Below are positions 53,434-62,313 of a stretch of 64,000 nucleotides of DNA, piece by piece (position 1 is the first letter of the stretch; each line of letters begins with the position of its first letter). The notes beneath the pieces were generated by a model. The model was given only the letters and a program-made list of their open reading frames with translations, searched no databases and had not been told where the DNA came from. Location of the stretch: assembly GCA_965230615.1 (NCBI GenBank), contig OZ246012.1:310001-374000 (forward strand), written 5' to 3'. Source of the stretch: G965230615 sp965230615. GTDB lineage: Bacteria > Pseudomonadota > Gammaproteobacteria > HTCC5015. Both the position numbers and the translations under genes were made by a program.

Positions 53434-53486
53434 TCATTTTATAATAGTTGGCGGGTAGTTAGTTTTTTCTGTCAACGTATACAGTT

Positions 53487-53525
53487 CAGTGTGGTGGTTG
53501 AGTGAGTCCACCACACTGACTTTTT
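53487..53525. terminator. Bidirectional terminator between convergent genes
   Basis: CAGTGTGGTGG (53487-53497) and CCACCACACTG (53508-53518) form an 11-bp stem with a ten-base loop, followed by ACTTTTT. It sits between the stops of the beta-helix gene (+) and the flavoprotein gene (-). Confidence 0.85.
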
Positions 53526-53534
53526 ATCAGTGCT

Positions 53535-55013
53535 TTATTGTAAGCCTGTTTCAGTGATAACACTGGACTCTTGATAGTTTTCGTAGTCAGTATTAATCTC
53601 CCATAAGTCATGGGCGCTGCCATGGATAAGGTTCTCAGCGGCCAGCATACCCATTAAAATGCTGTGATCCTGGTTATTATATTTAAAAGAACCATAACGC
53701 CCAATTAATGTAAGCCACTCCAAAGTTTGCAGGTGCGCAATAATAGTATCCATATGTGCTTTATAACCCGTTTTATAGACCGGATAGCAGCGTGGTAGTT
53801 TTTCTACATGGCCGGCTGTTATAGCGGCTTCGCCGATAAGTCCGGTTTGTCTGATTTCTTGTTTGGCTTGGTTAATTAACTGTTCGTTATCAAGTTGCCA
53901 TTCAGGGTCCTCTTTATAACACCAATATTCTAATGAAAGTATGGTGGCCTGTTCATCTTGATACAGCGAGGGAGCCCAGTTGCGGAAATTAGTGATACGG
54001 CCCATTTTTAAATTATCAGAGTGAATATAAAGCCAGTTGTCAGGAAACAAGTCACTGGCTTCTACTTTCAAAAAGACTAAAATAGTATTTCTAAATGTAA
54101 GTTGTTTGGCTGCTAGCAAAACAGGTTGTGGTACTGAAGGCAAAGCCTTAAGTAATAATGTAATGGGCATCGTTGATATAATGTGATCAAAGCTTTGTGT
54201 TTCACCATTGCTAAGTGTGAGTTGTGGTTTAGCCTGTTCGGTATAATTGATACTGGTAACGGCTGTTTGTAGATGAACACTACCGCCATTTTGTTGGACT
54301 TTTTCTGCCATTCTTTCATATACCATCCCAGTGCCCTGTGTTGGGTAAGCAAACCTGTCAACCAGCGTTTTATGTTTGTTTTTCGATGTAATGCTAAGGG
54401 CATCTTTGATGGCTTCGAGTAGGGTGAGCTTTTTTATGCGCTGTGCTGCGAAATCGGCATCTAGCTCATGGCAGCCAATACCCCATAGTTTTTCACTGTA
54501 AGTTTTGAAAAAAATCTCAAATAAGCGCTTGCCAAAACGTGCCGTAACCCACTGCTCAAAAGAGTCAATTTTGTTATGGCGGCTCTTAAGTATAGTGCGT
54601 AGACGACTGGCAATATAACTTAGCATGCAACGACAAGCTTCAAGCAAGCCGAGCTTTTTGAGTGCATCAACGGGTTTTAGTGGGTAGTGAAAGTAACGGT
54701 TTTTATAATATATTCTGGTTAGTCTATCAACAAGTACGTAATCCTTGCCTGCAACCTCAAGCCAAAGTGAGTTAATACGTTTATCATTTGAAAAAAAACG
54801 ATGTGGCCCAAGGTCGACTGTTTGGTTCCAAAGCGGTATTGATCGGGCCAGTCCGCCAATTTGTGGGCTGGCCTCAAAAACGCTGACTGAATAGCCTGCT
54901 TTACTCAATTGGTAGGCTGCAGTTAGGCCTGCAGCACCTGCGCCAATAATAGCGATCGTTTTATGATGGGTCTGTTGTGAGCTCATGGTGTTTTCATTTA
55001 AAGTGCAACCCAT
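53535..55013 (-). CDS. FAD-dependent oxidoreductase of the protoporphyrinogen oxidase / UDP-galactopyranose mutase-like group
   Basis: This 492-residue protein opens with a dinucleotide-binding fold, IAIIGAGAAGLTAAYQLSKA, an FAD-binding FEASPQIGGLARS segment and DLGPHRFFSND, the pattern of amine-oxidase-like flavoproteins often found in glycan loci. HYPLKPVDALKKLG and ERLWGIGCHELD-like segments (EKLWGIGCHELDADFAAQRI near 170) support this group. The start may be at 55013 or at the ATG for MSSQQTHH at 54986. The first overlaps the end of the upstream gene by 16 bp, which indicates coupling. Its neighbour is a membrane glycosyltransferase-like gene, so a role in sugar or lipid modification is possible, but the reaction is unknown. 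Confidence 0.8.
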   Translation of the reverse strand: MGCTLNENTMSSQQTHHKTIAIIGAGAAGLTAAYQLSKAGYSVSVFEASPQIGGLARSIPLWNQTVDLGPHRFFSNDKRINSLWLEVAGKDYVLVDRLTRIYYKNRYFHYPLKPVDALKKLGLLEACRCMLSYIASRLRTILKSRHNKIDSFEQWVTARFGKRLFEIFFKTYSEKLWGIGCHELDADFAAQRIKKLTLLEAIKDALSITSKNKHKTLVDRFAYPTQGTGMVYERMAEKVQQNGGSVHLQTAVTSINYTEQAKPQLTLSNGETQSFDHIISTMPITLLLKALPSVPQPVLLAAKQLTFRNTILVFLKVEASDLFPDNWLYIHSDNLKMGRITNFRNWAPSLYQDEQATILSLEYWCYKEDPEWQLDNEQLINQAKQEIRQTGLIGEAAITAGHVEKLPRCYPVYKTGYKAHMDTIIAHLQTLEWLTLIGRYGSFKYNNQDHSILMGMLAAENLIHGSAHDLWEINTDYENYQESSVITETGLQ

Positions 55014-55981
55014 ATCTCTGATACAGGCACAGCTTGCGAAAATGATAAATGAATATGATCTGCCGCTTGCATATTTAAAGGGATTGCCAAAGCACGGTCG
55101 ATTAAGCTTAACTGTTTGCTATCAAGAGTTTGCCACTGTCCAGCAACGCGAATCTTGACCTGAGGGCGCTGGGCACTTGTGCTATCAGCAAAAATAACTT
55201 CTAAATGATGATAAGGTACGCCAGTCATTAAGTCGATGTTTAAGCTGGTGACTTCAAGATGCTGGGCTGCGTCGGTAACACTATCGGTCAGTAACGTTGT
55301 TACTGATGACTCATTAGCAGTGACCGATTTAATCATAGCACTTTGAAAAGGTGCGAAGCTCAACATTGTATGGTGGCTGCCACGTTGCCATAAATGCAGC
55401 GTAACAGCATTGGCAGCAATATCATGGGGTAAGCGCTTTTTATAACCCAGCTCTTCAGCGGTTAATGTCATTTTTTCATAGCCCGGGTCTGTGTCAGCTG
55501 AAGGATAACGAGGCTCTAGCCACAGCATGCGTCCAGCGCTAAAAGCTTGTTTATCTATTTGGCTATGTTGCTTAACGGTCTCTTGAAACATCGGTGATAT
55601 GATCCAAGGTTGAAAGTCATGAAAGACAGTATGCGGTGTTGCTGCATGCTGTTCAATAAACTCAACCACGGTATTCCAGTGTGCGCGTGGATAGTATTCA
55701 AATACTCGTATTTTATTGATTGTGTTAAATAAGAATAAACCACTGATGACAACAAGCAGCAGATACTGCATACTTTTATATTGGCTATGCCTGAGTTGTT
55801 GGCCAATCAATAAAATACTGACTAAGATCGTTGCTGTTCCCACAAATAATACAGCTCGGGTATAAGGGGTACCCATCCATAAAAATATAGCAAAGCTGAG
55901 AATAATGCTTTGCATAATAATCTTTATACCAGCAGTGATTTTTGATAGACGGCTCAGGCTGTGCGCTAAACAGTCAGGCAA
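54998..55981 (-). pseudogene. C-terminal part of a frameshifted GT-C-type membrane glycosyltransferase
   Basis: This 327-codon frame can only start at a TTG (55981) with no ribosome site. Its first 100 residues contain three transmembrane helices, followed by a soluble domain of about 200 residues beginning RAHWNTVVEFIEQHAATPHT. That is the layout of the last helices and periplasmic domain of ArnT/PMT-like proteins. The frame overlaps the preceding one by 16 bp, and adding one T to a T4 run (55984-55987, A run on the plus strand) would fuse them through AGFYLPDCLAHS. I read it as the second half of one gene, broken by a real indel or a sequence error. Confidence 0.6.
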
Positions 55982-56838
55982 ATAAAACCTGCGAATAGCA
56001 GGCTATGGTGTACTTCAGGCAGGTACTGCTGCAGTACGTCGAATACGCGTTGTATATCAGTAAAATGGCGTCCAAACTTCTCAGGAAACGTACGCGTTGC
56101 AATGATCACTTGCGATAACACTGGCCAATACAAACCGAGTGTTGCCAGCGCTGTGCCACAAGCCATGTAAAATACGCGAGCATCTTTGCTATGCAACCAT
56201 AACGACAGTAACAATGCTGCTGTGAAGGGAATAAAGCTTAACACTGTATAGTTGCCGATTAACAGCGCTGTCGCTAATATGAGTAACTTGCTATTTTGGG
56301 GCTTTTCAATGTAAGTCAGTGTGGTAAATACGCTGATAATAAGCGCCAAACCCTGTAAGCCGTAGCCTCTGGCTTGCAAGGTAATATCAAGGTGCGCAAA
56401 TGTGGTAAAAATCACTGCCAAGCATAAGCTGGCCTCTAGCCAGAGTTGTCGACGTGCACAATAAACAACCATCCAAACACCGCTGATTATAACAGCAACA
56501 ATTGACCAGAATCTGGCCCGTAATGGGTGATAAAGGTCATCACCCGGTGTCAGTGCATTGAGTACGTTAAACAGGATATGGTTATTCGGTACAGGGTAAT
56601 GACTCATGCTATGCCAGGCGCCCTGGGCACTGAACCAGCTTATTGTGGAGATCTCATCGTAGAATAGTGGACTGATCAACATGACGGATAAAAACTGCAC
56701 CGCATAGACAGCCGTCACAGCAATAATGAGCAGTGCCAGCAAAGCTTGGCAGCGTAAGGACCAGAGAGCTGAAAGTTGTTGCTGATTTAATTTATACAGT
56801 GCACAAGACAGTACTTGCCCAGCGGTTTTTATAATCAT
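55966..56838 (-). pseudogene. N-terminal part of a frameshifted GT-C-type membrane glycosyltransferase
   Basis: This 290-residue frame starts at ATG 56838 and holds about seven or eight hydrophobic helices. The first extracytoplasmic loop has FYDEISTISWFS, with the acidic pair typical of GT-C enzymes (the ArnT/PMT D-E motif), followed by HYPVPNNHILFNVLNAL. It ends abruptly inside a hydrophobic segment (LLFAGFICLTV) where a longer protein would continue. With the next frame it would make a protein of about 615 residues, normal for this family. Such enzymes transfer sugars from polyprenyl phosphates at the outer face of the inner membrane. Confidence 0.6.
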
Positions 56839-57266
56839 CGTTATTTAATACGCAATGCGCTCGCGTCAGCAGGTTAAGAAATATCTATTTTTATACAGTG
56901 CCGCTGATATTGCTTTATCGTTAGAGACTTGTAAATGGTCAGAAAAAAATCATACAAAATTTCAATGGCCCTGGCATGATTGCCAGTCACTTTGCCCTGG
57001 CGTGACTTGGTGCAATGCTGCTATCGTCAGTTGCAAATTTTTGTATGTCAACTCTGTTAAAATGAGTCTATGGTGTAAGGATGAGTACTAGTTGCTTATA
57101 TTAAACCACCACTACCGTAAGGTAGGTTTATGCTTGATAACCGTTTGACCCGGTAGGGCTGTGAGTAAAGCCAGCCAGCTACTGGCCGATATTGAACCTG
57201 ATAAAGACAGAGTGCTATGTGATGTCGACCCTAGGGATAAGTAAAGATTTTGATGGAGATGATTAT
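56839..57266. other. 428-bp gap without a clear gene
   Basis: Short frames here have no ribosome sites or recognisable products. A hairpin at 57101-57130 (TTAAAC...GTTTA outer arms around CTACC-GTAA-GGTAG) is the only structure I noticed. The end carries the ribosome site GGAG (57254-57257) of the DUF427 gene. Confidence 0.5.
57101..57130. repeat. Hairpin upstream of DUF427 gene
   Basis: CTACC and GGTAG pair across GTAA, and outer TAAAC/GTTTA arms extend the stem with an internal bulge. There is no T run after it. It could be a leader RNA structure. Confidence 0.35.
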
Positions 57267-57686
57267 ATGCCGGTTGAGGCAACGCTGGTAAAAAACCCAA
57301 TTAGCCGGCCCGGCGAGCCGCGTCATTTTATGGTTATCAAGCAGCTTCAATATCCAGTGGAAGCACATTTCCGTAATAGTCAGGTCGCCAGTTCCAAGCA
57401 GGCCCTAAAATTACTCGAAGCAGGCAACGATCTGTATGATCCGGTGATTTACTTCCCACCAGAGCATGTTGAGATGCAGTTATTAAGGAAGTCAGCGAAA
57501 ACAACAGAGTGCCCGTTGAAAGGTACAACGGAGTATTTTGATATTCACATTGAGGGACAGATCATCGAAAACGTAGCCTGGTCATACAATCACGTTTATG
57601 ATTTTGATGAGCGCTTGCAACAAATCAGAACCTATATCGCCTTTGATAGCCGGTATGTGCAGCTTATTGAGTTAACAGCAGGATGA
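57267..57686 (+). CDS. DUF427 domain protein
   Basis: I start this 139-residue protein at ATG 57267 (MPVEATLVKNPI), with GGAG nine bases upstream. A longer frame from TTG 57192 has no ribosome site. The core matches DUF427: DPVIYFPPEHVEMQLL, CPLKGTTEYFDI, IENVAWSYNHVYD and RTYIAFDSRYVQLIEL. The family is small, single-domain and cytosolic, common in bacteria and fungi, and has no established biochemical role. It stands alone, about 30 bp before the convergent LysR gene. Confidence 0.85.
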   Translation: MPVEATLVKNPISRPGEPRHFMVIKQLQYPVEAHFRNSQVASSKQALKLLEAGNDLYDPVIYFPPEHVEMQLLRKSAKTTECPLKGTTEYFDIHIEGQIIENVAWSYNHVYDFDERLQQIRTYIAFDSRYVQLIELTAG

Positions 57687-57716
57687 ATGCTGCTAAGGTA
57701 TTGCAAAGCGTTTATG

Positions 57717-58604
57717 TTAGTAGTGCTCAAATTTCTCCAGTAACCTATCTAGTATAAGCTTGGTTTTTACAGGCATATCTTTTTTATTGGGGTAGACTGC
57801 ATATACACCGACTTTTTGCAGCGTGTAATTTTCTAAAATTGGCATGAGCTGTCCTGTCTGCATATCCTCTTTGATAATATATTCAGCCAACGCTGATATA
57901 CCGCTATCATTTTTAACCAAGGAGATTAAGGCATCTACGCTGTTAGTCGTGATCTTGCTATTGAGCTGTACAGTCTGTGTTTGCTGGTTATTAGTGAATT
58001 TCCAGGTTAGGGGGGAAGGCAGTAAGTTTAAATTTACCCATTTATGGTCATGCAGGGCTTGTGGCGTTAGCGGCTGGCCATGTTGCTCAATATAGCCTGG
58101 CGAGGCAAAGACGACAAAACGCGCATCAAATAATTTACGTGCAATTAAGCTGGAGTCTTGCAGCCAACCCACACGTACTGATAAGTCGATATTTTCTTCT
58201 ATGATATTAATGATACGGTCTTCGAGCAGTAATTCAATTTTTAAGTCGGCATATTGACGATTGAGTGCGCTGACTAAAGGAGCGAGAAAGATACGACCAA
58301 ACGTTAAGTCACTGGCGACCCTAACACTGCCACGGGGCTTTGATTGGTAATCCTTTAACTCGCTTTCAGCACTTTGTTGTAACTCGACAATTTCTTTGCA
58401 AAAACGGTAATAGGTCTGACCAGCTTCAGTTAAGGCAATTTTACGGGTAGAGCGAGTAATCAGCTGAGTCCCTAGCTTCTCTTCTAAACTATTGATCTGC
58501 TTGCTGACGGCGGATTTTGCAATTCCCAGCTGCCTACCTGTAGCTGAAAAGTTCTCCAGTTCGGCGACTCTTACAAACGTCGTTATATAGCGCAGCGCAT
58601 CCAT
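57717..58604 (-). CDS. LysR-family transcriptional regulator
   Basis: This 295-residue protein has the LysR layout. Residues 1-60 form the winged helix-turn-helix (FSATGRQLGIAKSAVSKQIN, LEEKLGTQLITRSTRKIALT). The rest is a substrate-binding-like effector domain beginning near 90 (RGSVRVASDLTFGRIFLAPL). It belongs to the CrgA/YafC-like subgroup by overall look. It is divergent from the SDR gene across a 146-bp gap, the standard arrangement for a LysR regulator and its target. The ligand is unknown. Confidence 0.93.
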   Translation of the reverse strand: MDALRYITTFVRVAELENFSATGRQLGIAKSAVSKQINSLEEKLGTQLITRSTRKIALTEAGQTYYRFCKEIVELQQSAESELKDYQSKPRGSVRVASDLTFGRIFLAPLVSALNRQYADLKIELLLEDRIINIIEENIDLSVRVGWLQDSSLIARKLFDARFVVFASPGYIEQHGQPLTPQALHDHKWVNLNLLPSPLTWKFTNNQQTQTVQLNSKITTNSVDALISLVKNDSGISALAEYIIKEDMQTGQLMPILENYTLQKVGVYAVYPNKKDMPVKTKLILDRLLEKFEHY

Positions 58605-58750
58605 AAAACACCTTTTGTTCTAAAAATGGGAACTTTGAAATCTATTTTAACCCTGTAGTTCTATTAATTGAAACAAGATAAGCTTTAATCCACTTAATAA
58701 ATAGTCGCTCCAATAATTGGGTGTCACTCATGTAAGAGAAGGTATCAATA
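58605..58750. promoter_or_regulatory. Divergent LysR/SDR promoter region
   Basis: This 146-bp gap between divergent LysR and SDR genes should hold the LysR operator. I see no clear T-N11-A palindrome by eye. AGAAGG lies upstream of the SDR start. Confidence 0.4.
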
Positions 58751-59587
58751 ATGAGCAAAAGCTATCAGGATAAATATGGTAAATGGGCTTTGGTAACTGG
58801 TGGTTCAGCCGGTATAGGGCTGGCATTTAGTCAGCAGTTGGCTGCTAAGGGAATGAACCTTGTGTTGGTTGCTAGGCAGCAAAGTCGACTGGAACAAGCC
58901 AAGCAGGACATCAGGCAGGCGTATAATGTCGATGTATTAACCTGCTGTATTGATCTACAAGCCGATAATGCTATCGACGATCTTAAGGAGGCGACGCAAG
59001 ATATCGATATTGGCATGGTGGTACTGAATGCCGGTATGGAAGTTACCGGGCATTTCGCCAAGCAACCATTAGCCACACATAATCAGCTCATGCAGTTAAA
59101 TATGCAGGTGCCAACTCAGATGGCACATATCTTTTCTGAGCGTTTTATCCGCCGCGGTCGGGGTGCCATGGTGTTTGTCGCCAGCTTATTTGCCTATCAG
59201 GCAGTTCCCCTGTTTAATTCATATTGTGCGTCCAAGGCCTATATCTTAACCTTGGGAGAAGGGTTGAGTGTTGAGCTAAAGCCTTATGGTGTTGATGTGC
59301 TGGTAGTATCCCCTGGGCCTACTGATACAGCAATGTTAGCAGGTATGGATATCGACTTTAGTAAAATGCCTATTATTACACACCAGCCGCGAAAGGTAGC
59401 CCAGGTTGCTTTGAAAGCGTTAGGCAAAAAAATCAGTGTAGTGCCAGGCTTGCTGAATTGGGTTTACGCTTTTGAAAATCGCTTTATCCCACGTGATTGG
59501 CCAATCAGGTTGTTTGGTCTATTGACTCGACGAGCACTGGACCCTAAGCAATCAGATAAGTATTTGCTTAAGAAAACAACACCTTAG
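58751..59587 (+). CDS. Short-chain dehydrogenase/reductase (classical SDR)
   Basis: This 278-residue oxidoreductase has the NAD(P)-binding TGGSAGIG motif at about residue 16, VLNAGMEV near 96 (the NAG motif) and a catalytic YCASK near 160 after a serine-containing FVASLFAYQ segment. PGPTDTAM follows. LVARQQSRLEQ after strand two suggests NADP preference. The C-terminal 50 residues (PGLLNWVYAFENRFIPRDW) are hydrophobic and may contact membranes or lipid substrates. It is divergent from a LysR gene that probably regulates it. The substrate is unknown. Confidence 0.92.
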   Translation: MSKSYQDKYGKWALVTGGSAGIGLAFSQQLAAKGMNLVLVARQQSRLEQAKQDIRQAYNVDVLTCCIDLQADNAIDDLKEATQDIDIGMVVLNAGMEVTGHFAKQPLATHNQLMQLNMQVPTQMAHIFSERFIRRGRGAMVFVASLFAYQAVPLFNSYCASKAYILTLGEGLSVELKPYGVDVLVVSPGPTDTAMLAGMDIDFSKMPIITHQPRKVAQVALKALGKKISVVPGLLNWVYAFENRFIPRDWPIRLFGLLTRRALDPKQSDKYLLKKTTP

Positions 59588-59768
59588 GGGTTTGCACAGA
59601 TAACAGCCGTTTCACCGGGCCGATCGGGCCAATCATTTGCAGCAGGCTGGAAGCAGCGTGTTCTGGCCCTGACTCTAATTCTGATGCCCAATTCTGGGGA
59701 GCAGTATTGCGAGCTATTTAATATACCGGTTATCTAAAGGCGCTATTCTATGCTGGTTTATGGCAGAG

Positions 59769-60131
59769 CTATTCAGACTTGCAAGGAAATTGTTGTTGCA
59801 GGGCACGCAATAGTAAAGCCTGTACAGGCTCTTGGGCAGTGGCTTGTTCTTGTCTGGCCTGATGTCTGATCATTGAAACCAGTTGGTTAAAATGCATCTG
59901 AGTGTCATTGGCGCTACAAAACAAGGCGCTATTGGGCTTATGTGCCTTGAGCGCTTTGGTATAAATTGCGACAGTCTCAAAGACCTCGAATAAGCGCAAG
60001 TGGATAAGCTGTGTGGCAGGCTTACCTGCTGCAAGGCGTTCAATTTCCTGCTGTAAATCGCCCCAACTTAATGCTTGGCTGGCAACCGGAAACCAATATA
60101 ACAAAACCATGCATGTAAAGAGTCTTTCCAT
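59769..60131 (-). CDS. Small exported protein, possibly Rap1a/Tai-like
   Basis: This 120-residue protein has a signal peptide (MERLFTCMVLLYWFPVASQA) with cleavage near residue 20. The mature part is helical. Two cysteines remain, one in SALFCSAND near residue 70 and one in QQQFPCKSE at the C-terminus. Cysteine spacing, a helical middle and a terminal FPC resemble the Rap1a/Tai immunity family, but the match is weak and no toxin gene is next to it. The function is otherwise unknown. It is divergent from the DUF2975 gene. Confidence 0.5.
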   Translation of the reverse strand: MERLFTCMVLLYWFPVASQALSWGDLQQEIERLAAGKPATQLIHLRLFEVFETVAIYTKALKAHKPNSALFCSANDTQMHFNQLVSMIRHQARQEQATAQEPVQALLLRALQQQFPCKSE

Positions 60132-60235
60132 TAGGTTATCACCTTTTTTGATAAAAAATTATTGTTTTATGATAATTAATTGCGATAAAATAACAAGCAT
60201 TATTTATACATTGCAATATGGGCAGGTTAGATAGA

Positions 60236-60772
60236 ATGCAGAATATCAAGCAGATTCAATGGCTTAGTCGCTTTATGCAGTATATTTGTCTGGCAGCCAT
60301 TATTGGCTTACCGGTTTTTATGGCGGTGTTTTGGTATAACTTTCATGTCTTCTTTGACGATATAGCGCAACAACAAGGTATCGTTATTCAGCCTGACTAT
60401 GTTGGCCCTTGGAATATTGTATTAGGGTTTGTCTGCAGCATGTTGCCTATGGGTATCGTGATGTATGGCTTATGGCGACTAAAGGCATTATTCGCCTTAT
60501 ACCAACAGGCTGCATTTTTCACTCAAGCCAATGTACGTCACTTACGTGCATTTTCTCTCGCCTTATTTGCCAACGTGCTGATAAGTCCCTTAGCTGGCGC
60601 CTTAGTGAGTGTCGTGGTGACGATGAATCACCCACCAGGTGAGCGTGCGCTCAGCATTAGTTTAGGCAGTGGGCAGTTAAGTACCGCCTTCGTTGCAGGC
60701 GTTTTTCTGCTGGTCAGCGCCATTATGGTTGAAGGTCGTAAGCTTGCTGATGATAATGCTGAGATTGTCTAG
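60236..60772 (+). CDS. DUF2975 family membrane protein
   Basis: This protein of about 178 residues has four predicted transmembrane helices (starting YICLAAIIGLPVFMAVFWYN, then VLGFVCSMLPMGIVMYGLW, FSLALFANVLISPLAGALVS and FVAGVFLLVSAIMVEGRKLA). The last helix followed by VEGRKLADDNAEIV is the hallmark end of DUF2975 proteins. I prefer ATG 60236, preceded by GGGCAGG; ATG 60218 would add six residues without a ribosome site. An XRE regulator gene starts two bases after its stop. The DUF2975-XRE pair recurs in bacteria; the role is unknown. Confidence 0.8.
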   Translation: MQNIKQIQWLSRFMQYICLAAIIGLPVFMAVFWYNFHVFFDDIAQQQGIVIQPDYVGPWNIVLGFVCSMLPMGIVMYGLWRLKALFALYQQAAFFTQANVRHLRAFSLALFANVLISPLAGALVSVVVTMNHPPGERALSISLGSGQLSTAFVAGVFLLVSAIMVEGRKLADDNAEIV

Positions 60773-60774
60773 TC

Positions 60775-60996
60775 ATGCCTATTATCGTCAATTTGGATGT
60801 CATGTTAGCTAAACGTAAAAAGCGCTCGAAAGCACTTGCGCAGTATGTGGGGATCACTGAACAAAATATTTCCCTGCTTAAATCAGGTCATGTGCGCGGC
60901 ATACGGTTTAATACACTGGAAAAGATATGCGAGTTTTTGGAGTGCCAACCGGGTGACTTGCTGGCATTTCAAGCTGATGATGATACATCAACATAA
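60775..60996 (+). CDS. XRE-family helix-turn-helix regulator (YozG-like)
   Basis: This 73-residue protein is a single DNA-binding domain: MLAKRKKRSKALAQYVGIT and NISLLKSGHVRGIRFNTLEK form the helix-turn-helix, and CEFLECQPGDLLAF closes it, typical of the small Cro/C1 group with a C-Q-P-G-D end. It is translated right after the DUF2975 protein (two-base gap), so the two are coupled. It probably controls its own operon together with the membrane partner. Confidence 0.9.
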   Translation: MPIIVNLDVMLAKRKKRSKALAQYVGITEQNISLLKSGHVRGIRFNTLEKICEFLECQPGDLLAFQADDDTST

Positions 60997-61039
60997 TATT
61001 TTGAAAGGTTACTTTAACGTTGAGTGGAGAGTAGAGACA

Positions 61040-61246
61040 ATGTTAATGCGTTTTATATTAACTGGCCTGCTGTTAATCAGTAGTATGGCCTGTACAACAC
61101 AACATTGTTATGAAATGACTCAGGATTATCATTGTGATGAATACCGTAAACATGAAGATCCTCACTATACCAATGAATGCCCAAGAAAAGGCTATGACGA
61201 GTATAAGCAGCAGCGTGAAGTTGCATTGGAAAAAGATAATAGTTAG
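61040..61246 (+). CDS. Small lipoprotein
   Basis: This 68-residue protein starts at ATG 61040 (a second ATG lies six bases on). MLMRFILTGLLLISSMAC is a lipoprotein signal with lipobox SMAC. The short mature part is charged and carries three further cysteines (in QHCYEM, DYHCDE and NECPRK) that may bind metal or form disulfides. It follows the XRE gene by about 43 bp and overlaps the tail of the convergent LysR gene by four bases. I recognise no family. Confidence 0.6.
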   Translation: MLMRFILTGLLLISSMACTTQHCYEMTQDYHCDEYRKHEDPHYTNECPRKGYDEYKQQREVALEKDNS

Positions 61247-62154
61247 TTTAAACCTTTATCCCAGTAAGGCTTTTCAGAAAACCGTTGTGTGAGAAAGTCG
61301 ATAAACTTTCTGGCACGCTGAGACAGGTAACGGGTTTGTGGGTATACCGCATAAGCATGGTAAGTGGGTACTGCGTAATCCGATAATAAGCATACCAGAT
61401 CACCCCGTTTAATAGATTGCCAAACGATAAAGGTCGGGCTCAGTATAATACCATGTCCATTAATTGCCATAGTATGTAAAAAGTCACCGTTGTTTGCCAA
61501 TAAAGAAGCATTAATTGATAAGTAATAATCCTCGCCACTGGGTGTGATGAATTTCCAGGCGTTTGCATTACTGCCAGCATACTGTAGCAGCTTATGTTGT
61601 TTAAGATCATCCGGTGTAGTTGGCGTGCCGTGTTCTGCCAGATAGGTTGGCGATGCACAGACTGCTAAGCGTATCGTGGTGATCTTACGTGCTTTTAAAT
61701 TGGAATTATGTAAATCACCGATACGAATAGCCAAGTCGAAGCCTTCCTCAACCAGGTCGATATGACGATCAGAAAAACTAATATTAATATTCAGCTGTGG
61801 GTGATGCTTGGTAAAGTCACTGATCGCACTGGATAAATGAGCAATACCGAAAGACACGGGTGCAGATAAACGCAGGGTGCCTGCTAAGCTGGTATTGATA
61901 TCGGTGGTGATAGTGTTGAGCTCTGCCACATCATCAAGCACTTTAATAACACGCTCATAATATAGCTTGCCAACATCTGTTAAGTGGATAGCACGGGTTG
62001 TGCGATTGAGCAGCTTAACCCCCAGGCGTCGTTCTAAATCAGCCAGTCGTCGGCTAACAGCCGACTTGGCTAAACCCAGCTGTTCTGCCGCGCGGCTGAT
62101 GCCACCCGACTCAACGACCCGGCTAAACACGGTCATATCTTCTAATTCACCCAT
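61243..62154 (-). CDS. LysR-family transcriptional regulator
   Basis: This 303-residue protein has an N-terminal winged helix-turn-helix (GISRAAEQLGLAKSAVSRRL, ERRLGVKLLNRTTRAIHLT) and a C-terminal effector domain from about residue 90 (GTLRLSAPVSFGIAHLSSAI). It is divergent from the glutathionyl-hydroquinone reductase gene across a 159-bp gap, so it probably regulates that gene in response to an electrophile or quinone. It resembles the other LysR of the window in subgroup but is clearly distinct in sequence. Confidence 0.93.
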   Translation of the reverse strand: MGELEDMTVFSRVVESGGISRAAEQLGLAKSAVSRRLADLERRLGVKLLNRTTRAIHLTDVGKLYYERVIKVLDDVAELNTITTDINTSLAGTLRLSAPVSFGIAHLSSAISDFTKHHPQLNINISFSDRHIDLVEEGFDLAIRIGDLHNSNLKARKITTIRLAVCASPTYLAEHGTPTTPDDLKQHKLLQYAGSNANAWKFITPSGEDYYLSINASLLANNGDFLHTMAINGHGIILSPTFIVWQSIKRGDLVCLLSDYAVPTYHAYAVYPQTRYLSQRARKFIDFLTQRFSEKPYWDKGLN

Positions 62155-62313
62155 AAAGACAGCCTCCAGTATTGTTCTTTTTTGGAGAACATTGTTTTGA
62201 AATTATCGATATTTATTGATTTTATAGCAACTGATAATTTACATATCACGTTGTGTAAGCAGTCTTTTACCTGTTTATGGCTTTATATCATGTGATAGAG
62301 GAGTAGAAACTGT
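62155..62313. promoter_or_regulatory. Divergent LysR/glutathionyl-hydroquinone reductase promoter region
   Basis: This 159-bp AT-rich gap must contain promoters for both genes and the LysR site. Repeats of TTTGGAGAACATTGTTTTGAA type near 62180-62200 hint at a symmetric element but are not convincing. GAGGAG stands ten bases before the reductase ATG. Confidence 0.4.

Noticed and set aside
57192..57266. Longer start for the DUF427 protein
   Set aside because: It begins at TTG without a ribosome site, while ATG 57267 has GGAG at nine bases and matches the usual family start.
59588..59768. Possible small gene or RNA after the SDR gene
   Set aside because: No frame with a start signal, no hairpin with a T run and no conserved-looking structure was visible.
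59769..60131. Toxin-immunity locus based on the Rap1a/Tai-like protein
   Set aside because: No effector or toxin gene is adjacent and the family match rests only on cysteine placement.
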